A stretch of 6,790 nucleotides of DNA. Origin: Myroides sp. (GTDB lineage: Bacteria > Bacteroidota > Bacteroidia > Flavobacteriales > Flavobacteriaceae). The stretch is taken from NCBI GenBank assembly GCA_018384465.1, contig JAHAYQ010000095.1, positions 1 through 6,790 of the forward strand. The letters run 5' to 3'. The position numbers and the translations under genes were made by a program. The first letter of the stretch is position 1; the number at the start of each line of letters is the position of its first letter. The notes under the pieces were generated by a model that did not search any database, was not told the DNA's origin, and saw only the letters and a list, made by a program, of their open reading frames with translations. Below, piece by piece: positions 1-6,403 of this stretch.

Positions 1-47
1 AATTTTATAATCGAACTCAGGTTTATATGTTAAATTTATTTTTTTGA
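1..47. other. 3' flank of the operon, no gene or clear terminator
   Basis: This AT-rich stretch follows the stop codon of the usher-like gene (which reads leftward). On the minus strand it starts with an A-rich run and shows no GC-containing hairpin with a T tract, so the transcript may end, or continue into another gene, beyond the window edge. No coding start can be supported here. Confidence 0.4.
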
Positions 48-2747
48 TTAAAATTTTACAGAATTAAACTTTTTTGTTTCTACTGTCCGACTTTTAATCA
101 ATACGTCAAAATCCGCTTCTGTCGGCTCTTTGGCAGTACGAATGTGACGGGTAGCTTCTTTTATCTCCATATAATCAGTAGTTTTCTGTGGGGTGATGCT
201 CAATAAATATTGATCTTCGGGTACAAATAAGGCGTAACGTCCTTCCGAATTGGTATAGGTCCTATATTCTTTCCCTACGGCATTGACAGCTTTTATGACA
301 AAAAGCGTGGTGGCACGATCTACGTCGTAGGCTTCTTCCGCTGCTTCCCAAAGAATAATCCCCTGAATGACAGTGGTTTTGTTTAATACAATACTGTGAC
401 GAGTATCGCTAGTGATATACAATTTTTCTTCCTGAGCCATCCACGACTCATCGTTTGCTACACGAAAGGTATACTCGCCCGTCGGTACTTTGGTAAAGTG
501 AACAAAACCTTCCAAATCACTGATAAATGCGTAACCGTTGATTGAAAGACGTCGGTTGCCAGCAGGTACCAGCTCGCCAGCGCCTTCATTGTAAAATAAT
601 TGTACGGTGATCTGATGGTTTTTCTCATGTAATTTCAAAGGTGATAGCTTTTTTACCATACCGACCTCTACCTGATAGTTTTGATTGGTGAAGTACGACA
701 TACTCTTGTTGTTGTAGTAACCTGCAAAGGCTTCCCAACCACTAGGTAATTCCCAAGTGATCCTACTGTTCCACTGCATTCCTGAATAAGAAGGAGTTTC
801 GGTATAATTGATACCCCAATTCATCTTCATGCGTTTTTCGAAGAGCGAATGGTTACCGCTTACATTTAATCCCACCCCTTCATACACCTTTTGCTCGGGG
901 TTAGACAATAACGTTTCGTATATATTGTGGTAATTGTATTGATAATGGGCACTTAAACGAACGTTGCCATACTGTAAAAGAAGTTCGCTGCGAAACGTAA
1001 AGGGTTCCGTTCCTGTTCTGTCAAGCAAACGACCTGCAGCGGTAACCGCCCCTAAGGTAACACGATCGCCGAATATTCGGTAATGAGCTTGCGCCTGTAA
1101 ACGTGCAGCTTCCATCTGCTGAGTACGCTTAAATGTAATAAAATCCTGACTATCCAAGTGATAATAACCTCCGAAATGGTAGGTAGCACGGGGGGCTTGT
1201 ATCCGATAGCTTAAAGATAACTGCTGATTTTGAGTAGTGATCCCGAAAAATTCTAATGCATTCACTGATTTCGGACGGTGTCGGTAATAGTTATAAGATA
1301 AATCTAACAGATGATTTTGTATACGGTAGGTAAGCTTCTGCTGAAACAACATCATACCACGGCGCATACCCGCGTAACGGGGACTACCCACTTGATGGGT
1401 ACCAGTCCAACTGAACTTTCCAACAGTATAATAACTATTTAAAGATGCTAAAATACCAGGATGGGCGTCATTTCCGGGAGCACTGAGCATACTGAGGCCC
1501 TGACTGTAATTTACATTAAGGTTCTTTTTATGGGCAACTGTGTGGGTATGGTATAAGATATACTTGTTCGCTCCACTCAATCGGTCAGTGTCGAAATAAA
1601 AGGTAGAAGCGATGGTCTGAGCTTTGTTTTCCGATAAATGTAACCAAAAGGAACTACCTCGGGACGTATTAAGCGGATCTGTTAATGAAAATGATTTATC
1701 TAACCACCCTGCTTGTATCTTTAAACTGTCGTTGAAGGCATAACTGCCACTAACACCACGACCGTACGTAGATAATTCGCCCGACTGATAAAGAGATCCT
1801 ACACGAATACCAACTTTGGGATCAGCGTATGTTAACGTGCTGTTCCGCAGATGGAAATCACCCGTACGTCCCCAATATTCACTATGTGCATCAAGGCTCA
1901 AAGTTGCAGAATCACTCAGGGCTACTTGTTGATTGATGTGCATACGGTAAGTAAGCTCCTTGTTGTACGACATATATTGGGTAGATAGACCAATCCTTCC
2001 GCCAGTATGCAGCTGATCAACTGCCTGATAACGGTGTTGGTTGCGAACAGAGGCTAAAATAACTTGCTCTGAACGAATGTAATCGTCGTTGTCATAGTAC
2101 AAAGATACGGCAGCGGATACGGGCGCAAGCTTACGCATGCGGGTGGTGATAGGATACGTAAGGTACAACACTGTGTCAGTAGCTGCCTTTAAATGGAACT
2201 GTAAGCGCTCAGAACGTTTCTTTTGAAACTTTTCTGGCCAGCGCACCATAAAATGTAAATCCTCATCTGTGGTACCACTATTTGATATGCGCACTTGAAA
2301 AAGAATTAGGCTGTCATTTGCGGTAAAGGGAATATTGCGACGGGGTATGGTCATAAGTACGTGCCGCATTTGGGCGGGTAATACCACTAACTGTTTTTGT
2401 TGTATAATGGTTCCTGTCTCAATCGTAGCTAATATCTCTATCGGATAAGCCGCATTGCCATGGTAGATCGCCGAGACTGGAAGATACATTTGCTCGCCTG
2501 CTGATAGCACCACGGTTCTATTGATAGGACCACTGAGCTGTAAACTGGGGCTGGAACTGCTAAAATTCACTCGAACCTCTACCTCATGAGCGTTGTTGTT
2601 CTGTAAATGAAAGGAGGTCTGCAACACTTTGGTATGATCCAGATGAATGCTGTCCATCGGAAATGTTCCGCTGATACCTTCCGTCCCTTGTTGTCCAGTG
2701 GCAGTGATGTAAATAAGCAAGAAAAAAAGTTGATAAAGTAACTTCAT
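48..2747 (-). CDS. Outer-membrane usher-like beta-barrel protein with N- and C-terminal beta-sandwich domains
   Basis: Proposed role: the outer-membrane channel that exports and assembles the fibre subunits encoded upstream. Residue numbers below count from a TTG at 2753; the preferred start is the ATG at 2747 (residue 3), giving 899 aa, because it overlaps the upstream stop as TAATG. A signal peptide ends near Gly20, with Gln21 next. Residues about 25-240 look like two beta-sandwich domains (e.g. F-Q-V-R-I-S-N-S-G at 152-160). Residues about 250-705 are alternating aromatic/polar strands typical of a barrel, long enough for about 24 strands and with no obvious plug insertion. Residues about 712-790 form a carboxypeptidase-regulatory/SdrD-like domain (D746-x-E-G749, then P757-T-G-E-Y-T-F763). 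Residues about 795-890 form a second one (N835-S-E-G-R-Y840). No cysteine was seen. The position after a chaperone and three pilin-like genes, plus the size, supports an usher role. Classical usher motifs are not evident, so this is inference; a TonB-dependent receptor fits less well because there is no N-terminal plug. Confidence 0.65.
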   Translation of the reverse strand: MKLLYQLFFLLIYITATGQQGTEGISGTFPMDSIHLDHTKVLQTSFHLQNNNAHEVEVRVNFSSSSPSLQLSGPINRTVVLSAGEQMYLPVSAIYHGNAAYPIEILATIETGTIIQQKQLVVLPAQMRHVLMTIPRRNIPFTANDSLILFQVRISNSGTTDEDLHFMVRWPEKFQKKRSERLQFHLKAATDTVLYLTYPITTRMRKLAPVSAAVSLYYDNDDYIRSEQVILASVRNQHRYQAVDQLHTGGRIGLSTQYMSYNKELTYRMHINQQVALSDSATLSLDAHSEYWGRTGDFHLRNSTLTYADPKVGIRVGSLYQSGELSTYGRGVSGSYAFNDSLKIQAGWLDKSFSLTDPLNTSRGSSFWLHLSENKAQTIASTFYFDTDRLSGANKYILYHTHTVAHKKNLNVNYSQGLSMLSAPGNDAHPGILASLNSYYTVGKFSWTGTHQVGSPRYAGMRRGMMLFQQKLTYRIQNHLLDLSYNYYRHRPKSVNALEFFGITTQNQQLSLSYRIQAPRATYHFGGYYHLDSQDFITFKRTQQMEAARLQAQAHYRIFGDRVTLGAVTAAGRLLDRTGTEPFTFRSELLLQYGNVRLSAHYQYNYHNIYETLLSNPEQKVYEGVGLNVSGNHSLFEKRMKMNWGINYTETPSYSGMQWNSRITWELPSGWEAFAGYYNNKSMSYFTNQNYQVEVGMVKKLSPLKLHEKNHQITVQLFYNEGAGELVPAGNRRLSINGYAFISDLEGFVHFTKVPTGEYTFRVANDESWMAQEEKLYITSDTRHSIVLNKTTVIQGIILWEAAEEAYDVDRATTLFVIKAVNAVGKEYRTYTNSEGRYALFVPEDQYLLSITPQKTTDYMEIKEATRHIRTAKEPTEADFDVLIKSRTVETKKFNSVKF

Positions 2748-3754
2748 TACCAAGGTATAATCACAAAATATACTAAGGTTTCATAATGTCCACGTGCATC
2801 AATCAGTTCCGACTGATTCGGGGTTACGCTCAACGTCAGGTTATATACGATTTCATTGCTCCAGCCAGGAAACCTAGCCGCCACTTGATCGTACGCTTTC
2901 AAAGGTAAAGGTGTAAGAATTTGCGGCGTACCACTTCCTCCCGACATCGAGTGTAAGCTTAAGTGGGCGTTTACTACCGAAACCGGGAGAATGTGCTCTG
3001 ATTCTGAGGATTGCATAAATTCTTTTGAGGCTTTAAACAACAATTCGTGCCCCTGATAAGAGCGAACTTTCAATGCAGCCTGACGAGTGATGCTTTTTCC
3101 GCTAACCAGATCTGCAGGATTCCGGAATATGAACTGATAGCTGTCTGCAGCACTTTCAACACTTACCAATTGAGTTCCGTGATTAAATTCATAATTAAGC
3201 TGAAAACTTATTGGTGCGGTACACGTGGCTACATACCTAGGAACATTGTCCTCCATCTCATAAAGAGTAAAAATGAAGTTGGCCTGGTAAATATGGTTCG
3301 GTAAGGTTAATAAATGGTTTCCCCCGTGTACACGGAAATTGAAATAAAAATCCCTGTTAAAACCATTGGTTATCGGAACATCGTCGCTTATAATAAGTGG
3401 CGTCTCTTGAAATCTCGACAAAGGAATGGCACTTGAAGGAGGTGAAATAACACCTGTATTACCTGAATTAATAGACTGGCTATTAAATGTCAAAGCACTT
3501 TGCTCTGCAGGCACAGCATATCCGTTCGATAGGTAATCTTGGTCTAATTTTACTGTAACCATCCACTTCTCTATCGATGTATTTCCGTAAAAGCGCAATG
3601 CGACAGAAACTTGTTTTAACTCGGTCTTACCACTCATCATTTCGGGATAGGTGTTAAACTGGAGCTGTCCTCCCCGATAGGCTTCAAACTGTATTTGCCC
3701 CACAACGGTAGAGCACATAAACAATAAAAAAAAGGTAGTAATCAGTTGCTTCAT
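2747..3754 (-). CDS. Two-domain secreted protein, candidate tip adhesin or tip subunit
   Basis: The protein has 335 aa with a signal peptide (residues 1-19, predicted cut G19|Q20; C14 is not in a lipobox). I do not recognise a named family. The mature part appears to be two diverged copies of one beta-rich domain, about 21-168 and 183-335. S-G-K-T (41-44) with its following alternating strand matches S-G-K-S (219-222), and the strand pair at about 132-167 matches that at 299-334. The second copy ends in a hydrophobic strand (Y329-F-V-I-I-P-W335), comparable to the C-terminal Y-T-[IL] strands of the three small subunits. A two-domain subunit placed between chaperone and usher fits a tip adhesin (receptor domain plus pilin domain), but both domains here look pilin-like, so a tip adaptor is also possible. 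It has one mature cysteine (C178). The ATG overlaps the chaperone stop as ATGA, and its own TAA overlaps the usher start as TAATG, suggesting coupled translation. No T9SS C-terminal domain is seen. Confidence 0.6.
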   Translation of the reverse strand: MKQLITTFFLLFMCSTVVGQIQFEAYRGGQLQFNTYPEMMSGKTELKQVSVALRFYGNTSIEKWMVTVKLDQDYLSNGYAVPAEQSALTFNSQSINSGNTGVISPPSSAIPLSRFQETPLIISDDVPITNGFNRDFYFNFRVHGGNHLLTLPNHIYQANFIFTLYEMEDNVPRYVATCTAPISFQLNYEFNHGTQLVSVESAADSYQFIFRNPADLVSGKSITRQAALKVRSYQGHELLFKASKEFMQSSESEHILPVSVVNAHLSLHSMSGGSGTPQILTPLPLKAYDQVAARFPGWSNEIVYNLTLSVTPNQSELIDARGHYETLVYFVIIPW

Positions 3755-4542
3755 AGTTCAAAATCAAGTTCTGCCAGCTGTACCGTTTTGTTTTTCTCGT
3801 AAGTTACCCGAGCTGTGATGGTATATTTTCCCGAAGCTAAATCAGCGGGAAGTTCAACGCGAGACTCGCGACGATCGTTGGGTAAGGTATAAAACTCTTG
3901 CTCGCCTAAAGGAATAGTTTTGCCTGTATTATAACTAAATACCGACCACGCTACTTTTCCATCTGTCCATGTCGTACCGGTATTACTATAACTAAGGTGT
4001 ATCCACTTGCGGTTTTGATCGTCGGTGGATGCGGTTAAATCATTTACCGATAGTTCTCCCGAAGTCTCAGAGATAGCATGGTATACTTTCACGCCAATAC
4101 GTACAGCAACTTTGATCGCAGCTCCGCTAGCATCTTGTGAATCACTGGGATTCAACTGCGTAAGAAAAATCATAGCAGTATGTACAGGATGGTTTCTTTC
4201 TTGTGCAGAGGGAACAGCGAGGTTAACCTCGATTTCTTTAAAGGAATTACCGGGAATAACCACATGTGTACCGGGATTAATGCGGACCCATGAGGCAGCC
4301 GATTCAGGCAAACTGCTAAAGGCTGCAATTTCATTACCACCCGCAAAGTCGTAACGCCAATCGTTGATGGATACTCCTACCTCCAACTCCCGATCGGTAG
4401 GGTTGATAATCCGTATTTTTTGTGGTGCGGTATTGCCTTCGTTTCCAAAAAAGAACAATTTCCCCGGAGATACCGTCATACCCGCTTGCGCATTAACAAA
4501 TAAAGAACATAAAAAAACAAATACTAAAAATAGGCTTTTCAT
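3751..4542 (-). CDS. PapD-like periplasmic pilus chaperone
   Basis: The 263-aa protein would hold secreted subunits in the periplasm and deliver them to the outer-membrane protein encoded two genes downstream. A signal peptide spans residues 1-18 (cut A18|Q19). The mature protein has two Ig-like domains, about 22-157 and 160-263, the PapD layout; length is at the upper end for that family. Hand alignment places Lys28 (S25-P-G-K-L-F-F-F-G33) at PapD Arg8 and Lys152 (V147-R-I-G-V-K-V-Y154) at PapD Lys112, the two basic residues that anchor the subunit C-terminus in PapD. I143, V145 and V147 fall on the alternating hydrophobic G1 residues that complement the subunit. I43-R-I-I-N-P48 matches the usual strand B with its Asn, and N89-P-G91 matches the E-P-G turn before strand D. 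The start lies 4 nt after the upstream stop. The C-terminal domain also recalls WxL-protein-binding domains, but the N-terminal anchor pattern favours a pilus chaperone. Confidence 0.82.
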   Translation of the reverse strand: MKSLFLVFVFLCSLFVNAQAGMTVSPGKLFFFGNEGNTAPQKIRIINPTDRELEVGVSINDWRYDFAGGNEIAAFSSLPESAASWVRINPGTHVVIPGNSFKEIEVNLAVPSAQERNHPVHTAMIFLTQLNPSDSQDASGAAIKVAVRIGVKVYHAISETSGELSVNDLTASTDDQNRKWIHLSYSNTGTTWTDGKVAWSVFSYNTGKTIPLGEQEFYTLPNDRRESRVELPADLASGKYTITARVTYEKNKTVQLAELDFEL

Positions 4543-4546
4543 AAAA

Positions 4547-5050
4547 CTAATTGGTGATTAATGTATACGTTACTACTGTTTGATAGGTGGTGAACGTGCG
4601 GTTGAAAAAATAGTGCGTCTGATCTGCCGGTATACTATAGCTGACGTCAACTACATCTGTTAGCACTTTGTTAGGATTAGACAACAATAATTGTGAACGG
4701 GAATTAAGACTCACTGTCTGCGTTTGCAGACTGTTTTGAGCCTTCACTTGAATGCTGTTTACTGGGATACCTGTAACTGTGTTGTTGGATAACAGCTGCT
4801 CCGTCTGACTGCGAACCCATATTTCGTAACTGCCTTTGCTGGTGATTTGAAGATGTCCCGAAAGCATCGGAGTACGAACACCTTCTATAAAATCAACCGG
4901 CCGATCAAAATTTAAGGAAACACTCGGATCGGTAACCTGTAGCCCGTGTCCACCCTCAAAATAGAGCGACAGATAAATTTTGGCTGAACCAATTTGACTA
5001 TTGGCAGATAAACTAAAACTTATAATTAAAATGCAAAATAAAAAACGCAT
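4547..5050 (-). CDS. Small secreted pilin-like subunit (third paralogue)
   Basis: The 167-aa protein has a signal peptide (1-18, predicted cut S18|Q19; the only Cys, C6, lies inside it). The mature protein of about 149 aa is beta-rich and cysteine-free. It shares a pattern with the two upstream proteins: an initial alternating strand (A23-K-I-Y-L-S-L29), D53-F-I-E-G57, S71-K-G-S-Y-E-I77, and a C-terminal strand V159-V-T-Y-T-L-I-T-N167. D135-V-S-Y-S-I-P-A142 closely matches D158-V-Q-Y-H-I-P-A165 of the 190-aa protein. It has almost no N-terminal extension before the first strand, unlike the 190-aa protein. Its start lies one base after the stop of the upstream gene (TAA-T-ATG), and the chaperone gene follows after 4 nt. 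A minor pilin, adaptor or terminator subunit is the likely role; the function is inferred from context and paralogy. Confidence 0.62.
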   Translation of the reverse strand: MRFLFCILIISFSLSANSQIGSAKIYLSLYFEGGHGLQVTDPSVSLNFDRPVDFIEGVRTPMLSGHLQITSKGSYEIWVRSQTEQLLSNNTVTGIPVNSIQVKAQNSLQTQTVSLNSRSQLLLSNPNKVLTDVVDVSYSIPADQTHYFFNRTFTTYQTVVTYTLITN

Positions 5051-5051
5051 A

Positions 5052-5573
5052 TTATAACGACAAAATGGTGTACAAAATAACAGCGGAATAACTACCCGCA
5101 GTCTTATTTAACCACTCGTCGCTGCTCTTTAACCTATAATTCATTGAAAACGTACGTTTGATATCACCAATCTGCGAAATAATTAATTGGTGTTCTTGTT
5201 GCGATAAAACAACTGAGTTAAACTGTAAACGTGAATCCGCGCTCCCTACATTGCCAAAAGAAGGCGTCAGCTCCACTAATCCTATATCTATACGATCATT
5301 GTTATTTTTTAAATCATCTTGAGCCATCACACGTACCTCATACTTCATATTACTCATGATCTCCACGTGATCAGTTAATAAAGATTCCTTACCCTCAGTA
5401 AAATCCTGAATGGTGTTCATATAAAGAGAAATCTCCTGTTGACCTTCATTAATCCGTATCGACTGTATCGGCTGAATGCCGATCGTCAGTCTGGTAGTGG
5501 CTGTCTCCTGAGCAGAAAGGCTTGCAAAGAAAAGGGTCGATAGAATGATTCCCAGCATTTTAAATACCTTCAT
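5052..5573 (-). CDS. Small secreted pilin-like subunit (second paralogue)
   Basis: The 173-aa protein has a signal peptide (1-21, cut A21|Q22) and a mature beta-rich domain of about 152 aa without cysteine. It shares the set's landmarks: a first strand at T27-R-L-T-I-G-I33, D57-F-T-E-G61, S74-N-M-K-Y-E-V80, a strand S143-M-N-Y-R-L148, and the C-terminal strand V165-I-L-Y-T-I170. It follows the 91-nt gap that holds the terminator-like hairpin, so it would be made only from read-through transcripts. The ATG at 5573 gives a clean signal peptide; another ATG at 5580 is out of frame. The stop is one base from the next start. A minor fibre subunit is inferred; no named family was recognised, and a biofilm or surface-layer role outside a pilus cannot be excluded. 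Confidence 0.62.
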   Translation of the reverse strand: MKVFKMLGIILSTLFFASLSAQETATTRLTIGIQPIQSIRINEGQQEISLYMNTIQDFTEGKESLLTDHVEIMSNMKYEVRVMAQDDLKNNNDRIDIGLVELTPSFGNVGSADSRLQFNSVVLSQQEHQLIISQIGDIKRTFSMNYRLKSSDEWLNKTAGSYSAVILYTILSL

Positions 5574-5606
5574 AGTACATCATTTTGTCTTTCCTAAATA
5601 TACAAC

Positions 5607-5650
5607 AAAAAATTGTAAAGAAAACATGATTTGAATCATGTTTTCTTTAC
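5607..5650 (-). terminator. Intra-operon intrinsic terminator / attenuator hairpin
   Basis: A perfect 17-bp inverted repeat has arms at 5615-5631 and 5634-5650 around a 2-nt centre (pairs next to the centre must open to make a real loop). In the minus-strand transcript it starts 15 nt after the stop codon of the 190-aa gene and is followed by AA and six U residues (5612-5607). The stem has few GC pairs, so termination may be partial. Its placement between the first pilin gene and the five downstream genes suggests that it sets the ratio of first subunit to assembly proteins, and may also protect the 3' end of the first message. Confidence 0.7.
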
Positions 5651-5664
5651 TTTTCTAAAGCTTT

Positions 5665-6237
5665 CTAGTTTCCTGTAATAGTATAAGTAATAACAGTTTC
5701 AAGGGTTTGACCTCCTGATGTTAAAAAAGCTCCAGTATTCGCTGCAGGTATGTGATATTGTACATCAAACGCACTGTTCTTTTCACCTGATAAAGAGTTG
5801 AATACAACACCGCCTCCTGTGGTTAAAGGGGTAGAGTTAACATCTGAACTTTCTCCTTTTCTAGAAACCAAGATATCAACATTATTAACAAGCGGTGTAT
5901 TGCCTGCTTCAGTAGCATTACTAGTAAAATGATCAGCACTTGCCGTAGCGGTAATCTTATAACCTTTTGACGCAAAAACCGTCATATTGGTCACGTTTGA
6001 TTTTGCACCATTTAAGAAATCATCTTGATCATTTAAGCTGATCGATGCATTCTGGTCAATTACAATACTGTAAAGTTCAGCAACTTTTACTGTAAGGGTA
6101 GTGCTACCTGAACCAGAACCACTTCCATCAGTTGGTGAAGTAGTTGTTCTCCGTACAGGAGTAACTGACTGAGCCGATACATTCATTGAAAAGAAGGCTG
6201 TTAGTGCCAAAGCTGATAATCTTAGAATTGTTTTCAT
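5665..6237 (-). CDS. Small secreted pilin-like subunit, probable major subunit
   Basis: The 190-aa protein is encoded by the first gene of the operon. A signal peptide spans 1-22 (cut A22|Q23). A low-complexity N-terminal extension (about 23-47) follows, with R29-R30, a Thr/Ser run and Gly-Ser alternation (G38-S-G-S-G-S-G-S45). The beta domain runs from T47 to the end: first strand L48-T-V-K-V52, D73-F-L-N-G77, S90-K-G-Y-K-I95, D158-V-Q-Y-H-I-P-A165, and final strand V182-I-T-Y-T-I-T187. It has no cysteine and no lipobox, so it is not a type V (FimA/Mfa1-like) lipoprotein pilin. Being first, closest to the promoter and followed by a terminator-like hairpin, it is the best candidate for the major fibre subunit. 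The extension could serve in subunit-subunit contacts as the N-terminal extension does in classical pilins, but it is not clearly the alternating hydrophobic strand expected for donor-strand exchange. The family name is unknown to me. Confidence 0.68.
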   Translation of the reverse strand: MKTILRLSALALTAFFSMNVSAQSVTPVRRTTTSPTDGSGSGSGSTTLTVKVAELYSIVIDQNASISLNDQDDFLNGAKSNVTNMTVFASKGYKITATASADHFTSNATEAGNTPLVNNVDILVSRKGESSDVNSTPLTTGGGVVFNSLSGEKNSAFDVQYHIPAANTGAFLTSGGQTLETVITYTITGN

Positions 6238-6241
6238 TTAT

Positions 6242-6259
6242 TTTACTTTCGTTTACTTT
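6242..6259 (-). repeat. Direct repeat in the leader just before the first start codon
   Basis: On the message strand the octamer AAAGTAAA occurs twice with 2 nt between copies (period 10), ending 5 nt before the ATG of the 190-aa gene. There is no Shine-Dalgarno-like GGAGG. Such A-rich, unstructured leaders are usual for strongly translated Bacteroidota genes, so the repeat may be part of a translation-favouring leader; a specific regulator site is only a possibility. Confidence 0.4.
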
Positions 6260-6313
6260 AATTTATTTATTAACAATTATTTATTGCTGCTAAGCGTTGT
6301 TTTGATTTGGGTG

Positions 6314-6321
6314 CAAATGTA
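6314..6321 (-). promoter_or_regulatory. Bacteroidota-type -7 promoter element
   Basis: On the minus strand this reads TACATTTG, a full match to the TAnnTTTG -7 consensus of the Bacteroidota primary sigma factor. No convincing TTG is found at the -33 position, so the upstream half is weak and an activator may be needed. Transcription would begin around 6306-6309 and give a leader of about 70 nt before the ATG at 6237. It is the only good match in the region ahead of the operon. Confidence 0.5.
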
Positions 6322-6342
6322 AAAGGAATACTATTTTTATTT

Positions 6343-6403
6343 GTTATCATTTTCCCTAGAATCATTGTCAAAAAAAATAGCATTCTGATAATCTTATGAT
6401 AAC
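6343..6403. promoter_or_regulatory. Inverted repeat upstream of the promoter, possible operator pair
   Basis: GTTATCAT (6343-6350) and its exact reverse complement ATGATAAC (6396-6403) are 53 bp apart centre to centre, about five helical turns. They begin about 20 bp upstream of the -7 box. A third TGATAA occurs at 6386-6391. An A8 run (6370-6377) lies between the arms. This spacing would allow a dimeric regulator to bind both arms on one face, but in AT-rich DNA an 8-bp match can occur by chance. Confidence 0.3.

Noticed and set aside
48..2747. TonB-dependent receptor (SusC-like) as identity of the barrel protein
   Set aside because: There is no N-terminal plug domain or TonB box, the regulatory-like beta-sandwiches are at the C-terminus, and the neighbours are a pilus-type chaperone and subunits rather than SusD or carbohydrate enzymes.
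2748..2753. TTG start two codons upstream of the usher ATG
   Set aside because: The ATG at 2747 forms a TAATG overlap with the upstream stop and starts a normal signal peptide (M-K-L-L), so the TTG is not needed.
3047..3304. Plus-strand open frame inside the adhesin candidate gene
   Set aside because: It lies entirely antisense to a well-supported gene, has no signal peptide or recognisable motif, and its composition follows the opposite strand's codons.
4025..4561. Two plus-strand open frames (4025-4354 and 4364-4561) opposite the chaperone gene
   Set aside because: Both are antisense shadows of the chaperone coding sequence, with no promoter or plausible protein features.
5595..5602. Second promoter box (TATATTTA on the minus strand) ahead of the 173-aa gene
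   Set aside because: It differs from the consensus at the final G, and transcription would begin almost at the start codon, leaving no leader.
2747..6237. Type V pilus or type IX secretion cargo as explanation for the small proteins and adhesin candidate
   Set aside because: None has a lipobox as type V pilins do, and none has a C-terminal sorting domain of the type IX kind; the chaperone gene also points elsewhere.
6343..6403. Invertible DNA segment controlling phase variation
   Set aside because: The arms are only 8 bp, the enclosed 45 bp do not contain the promoter box, and no recombinase gene is in the window.
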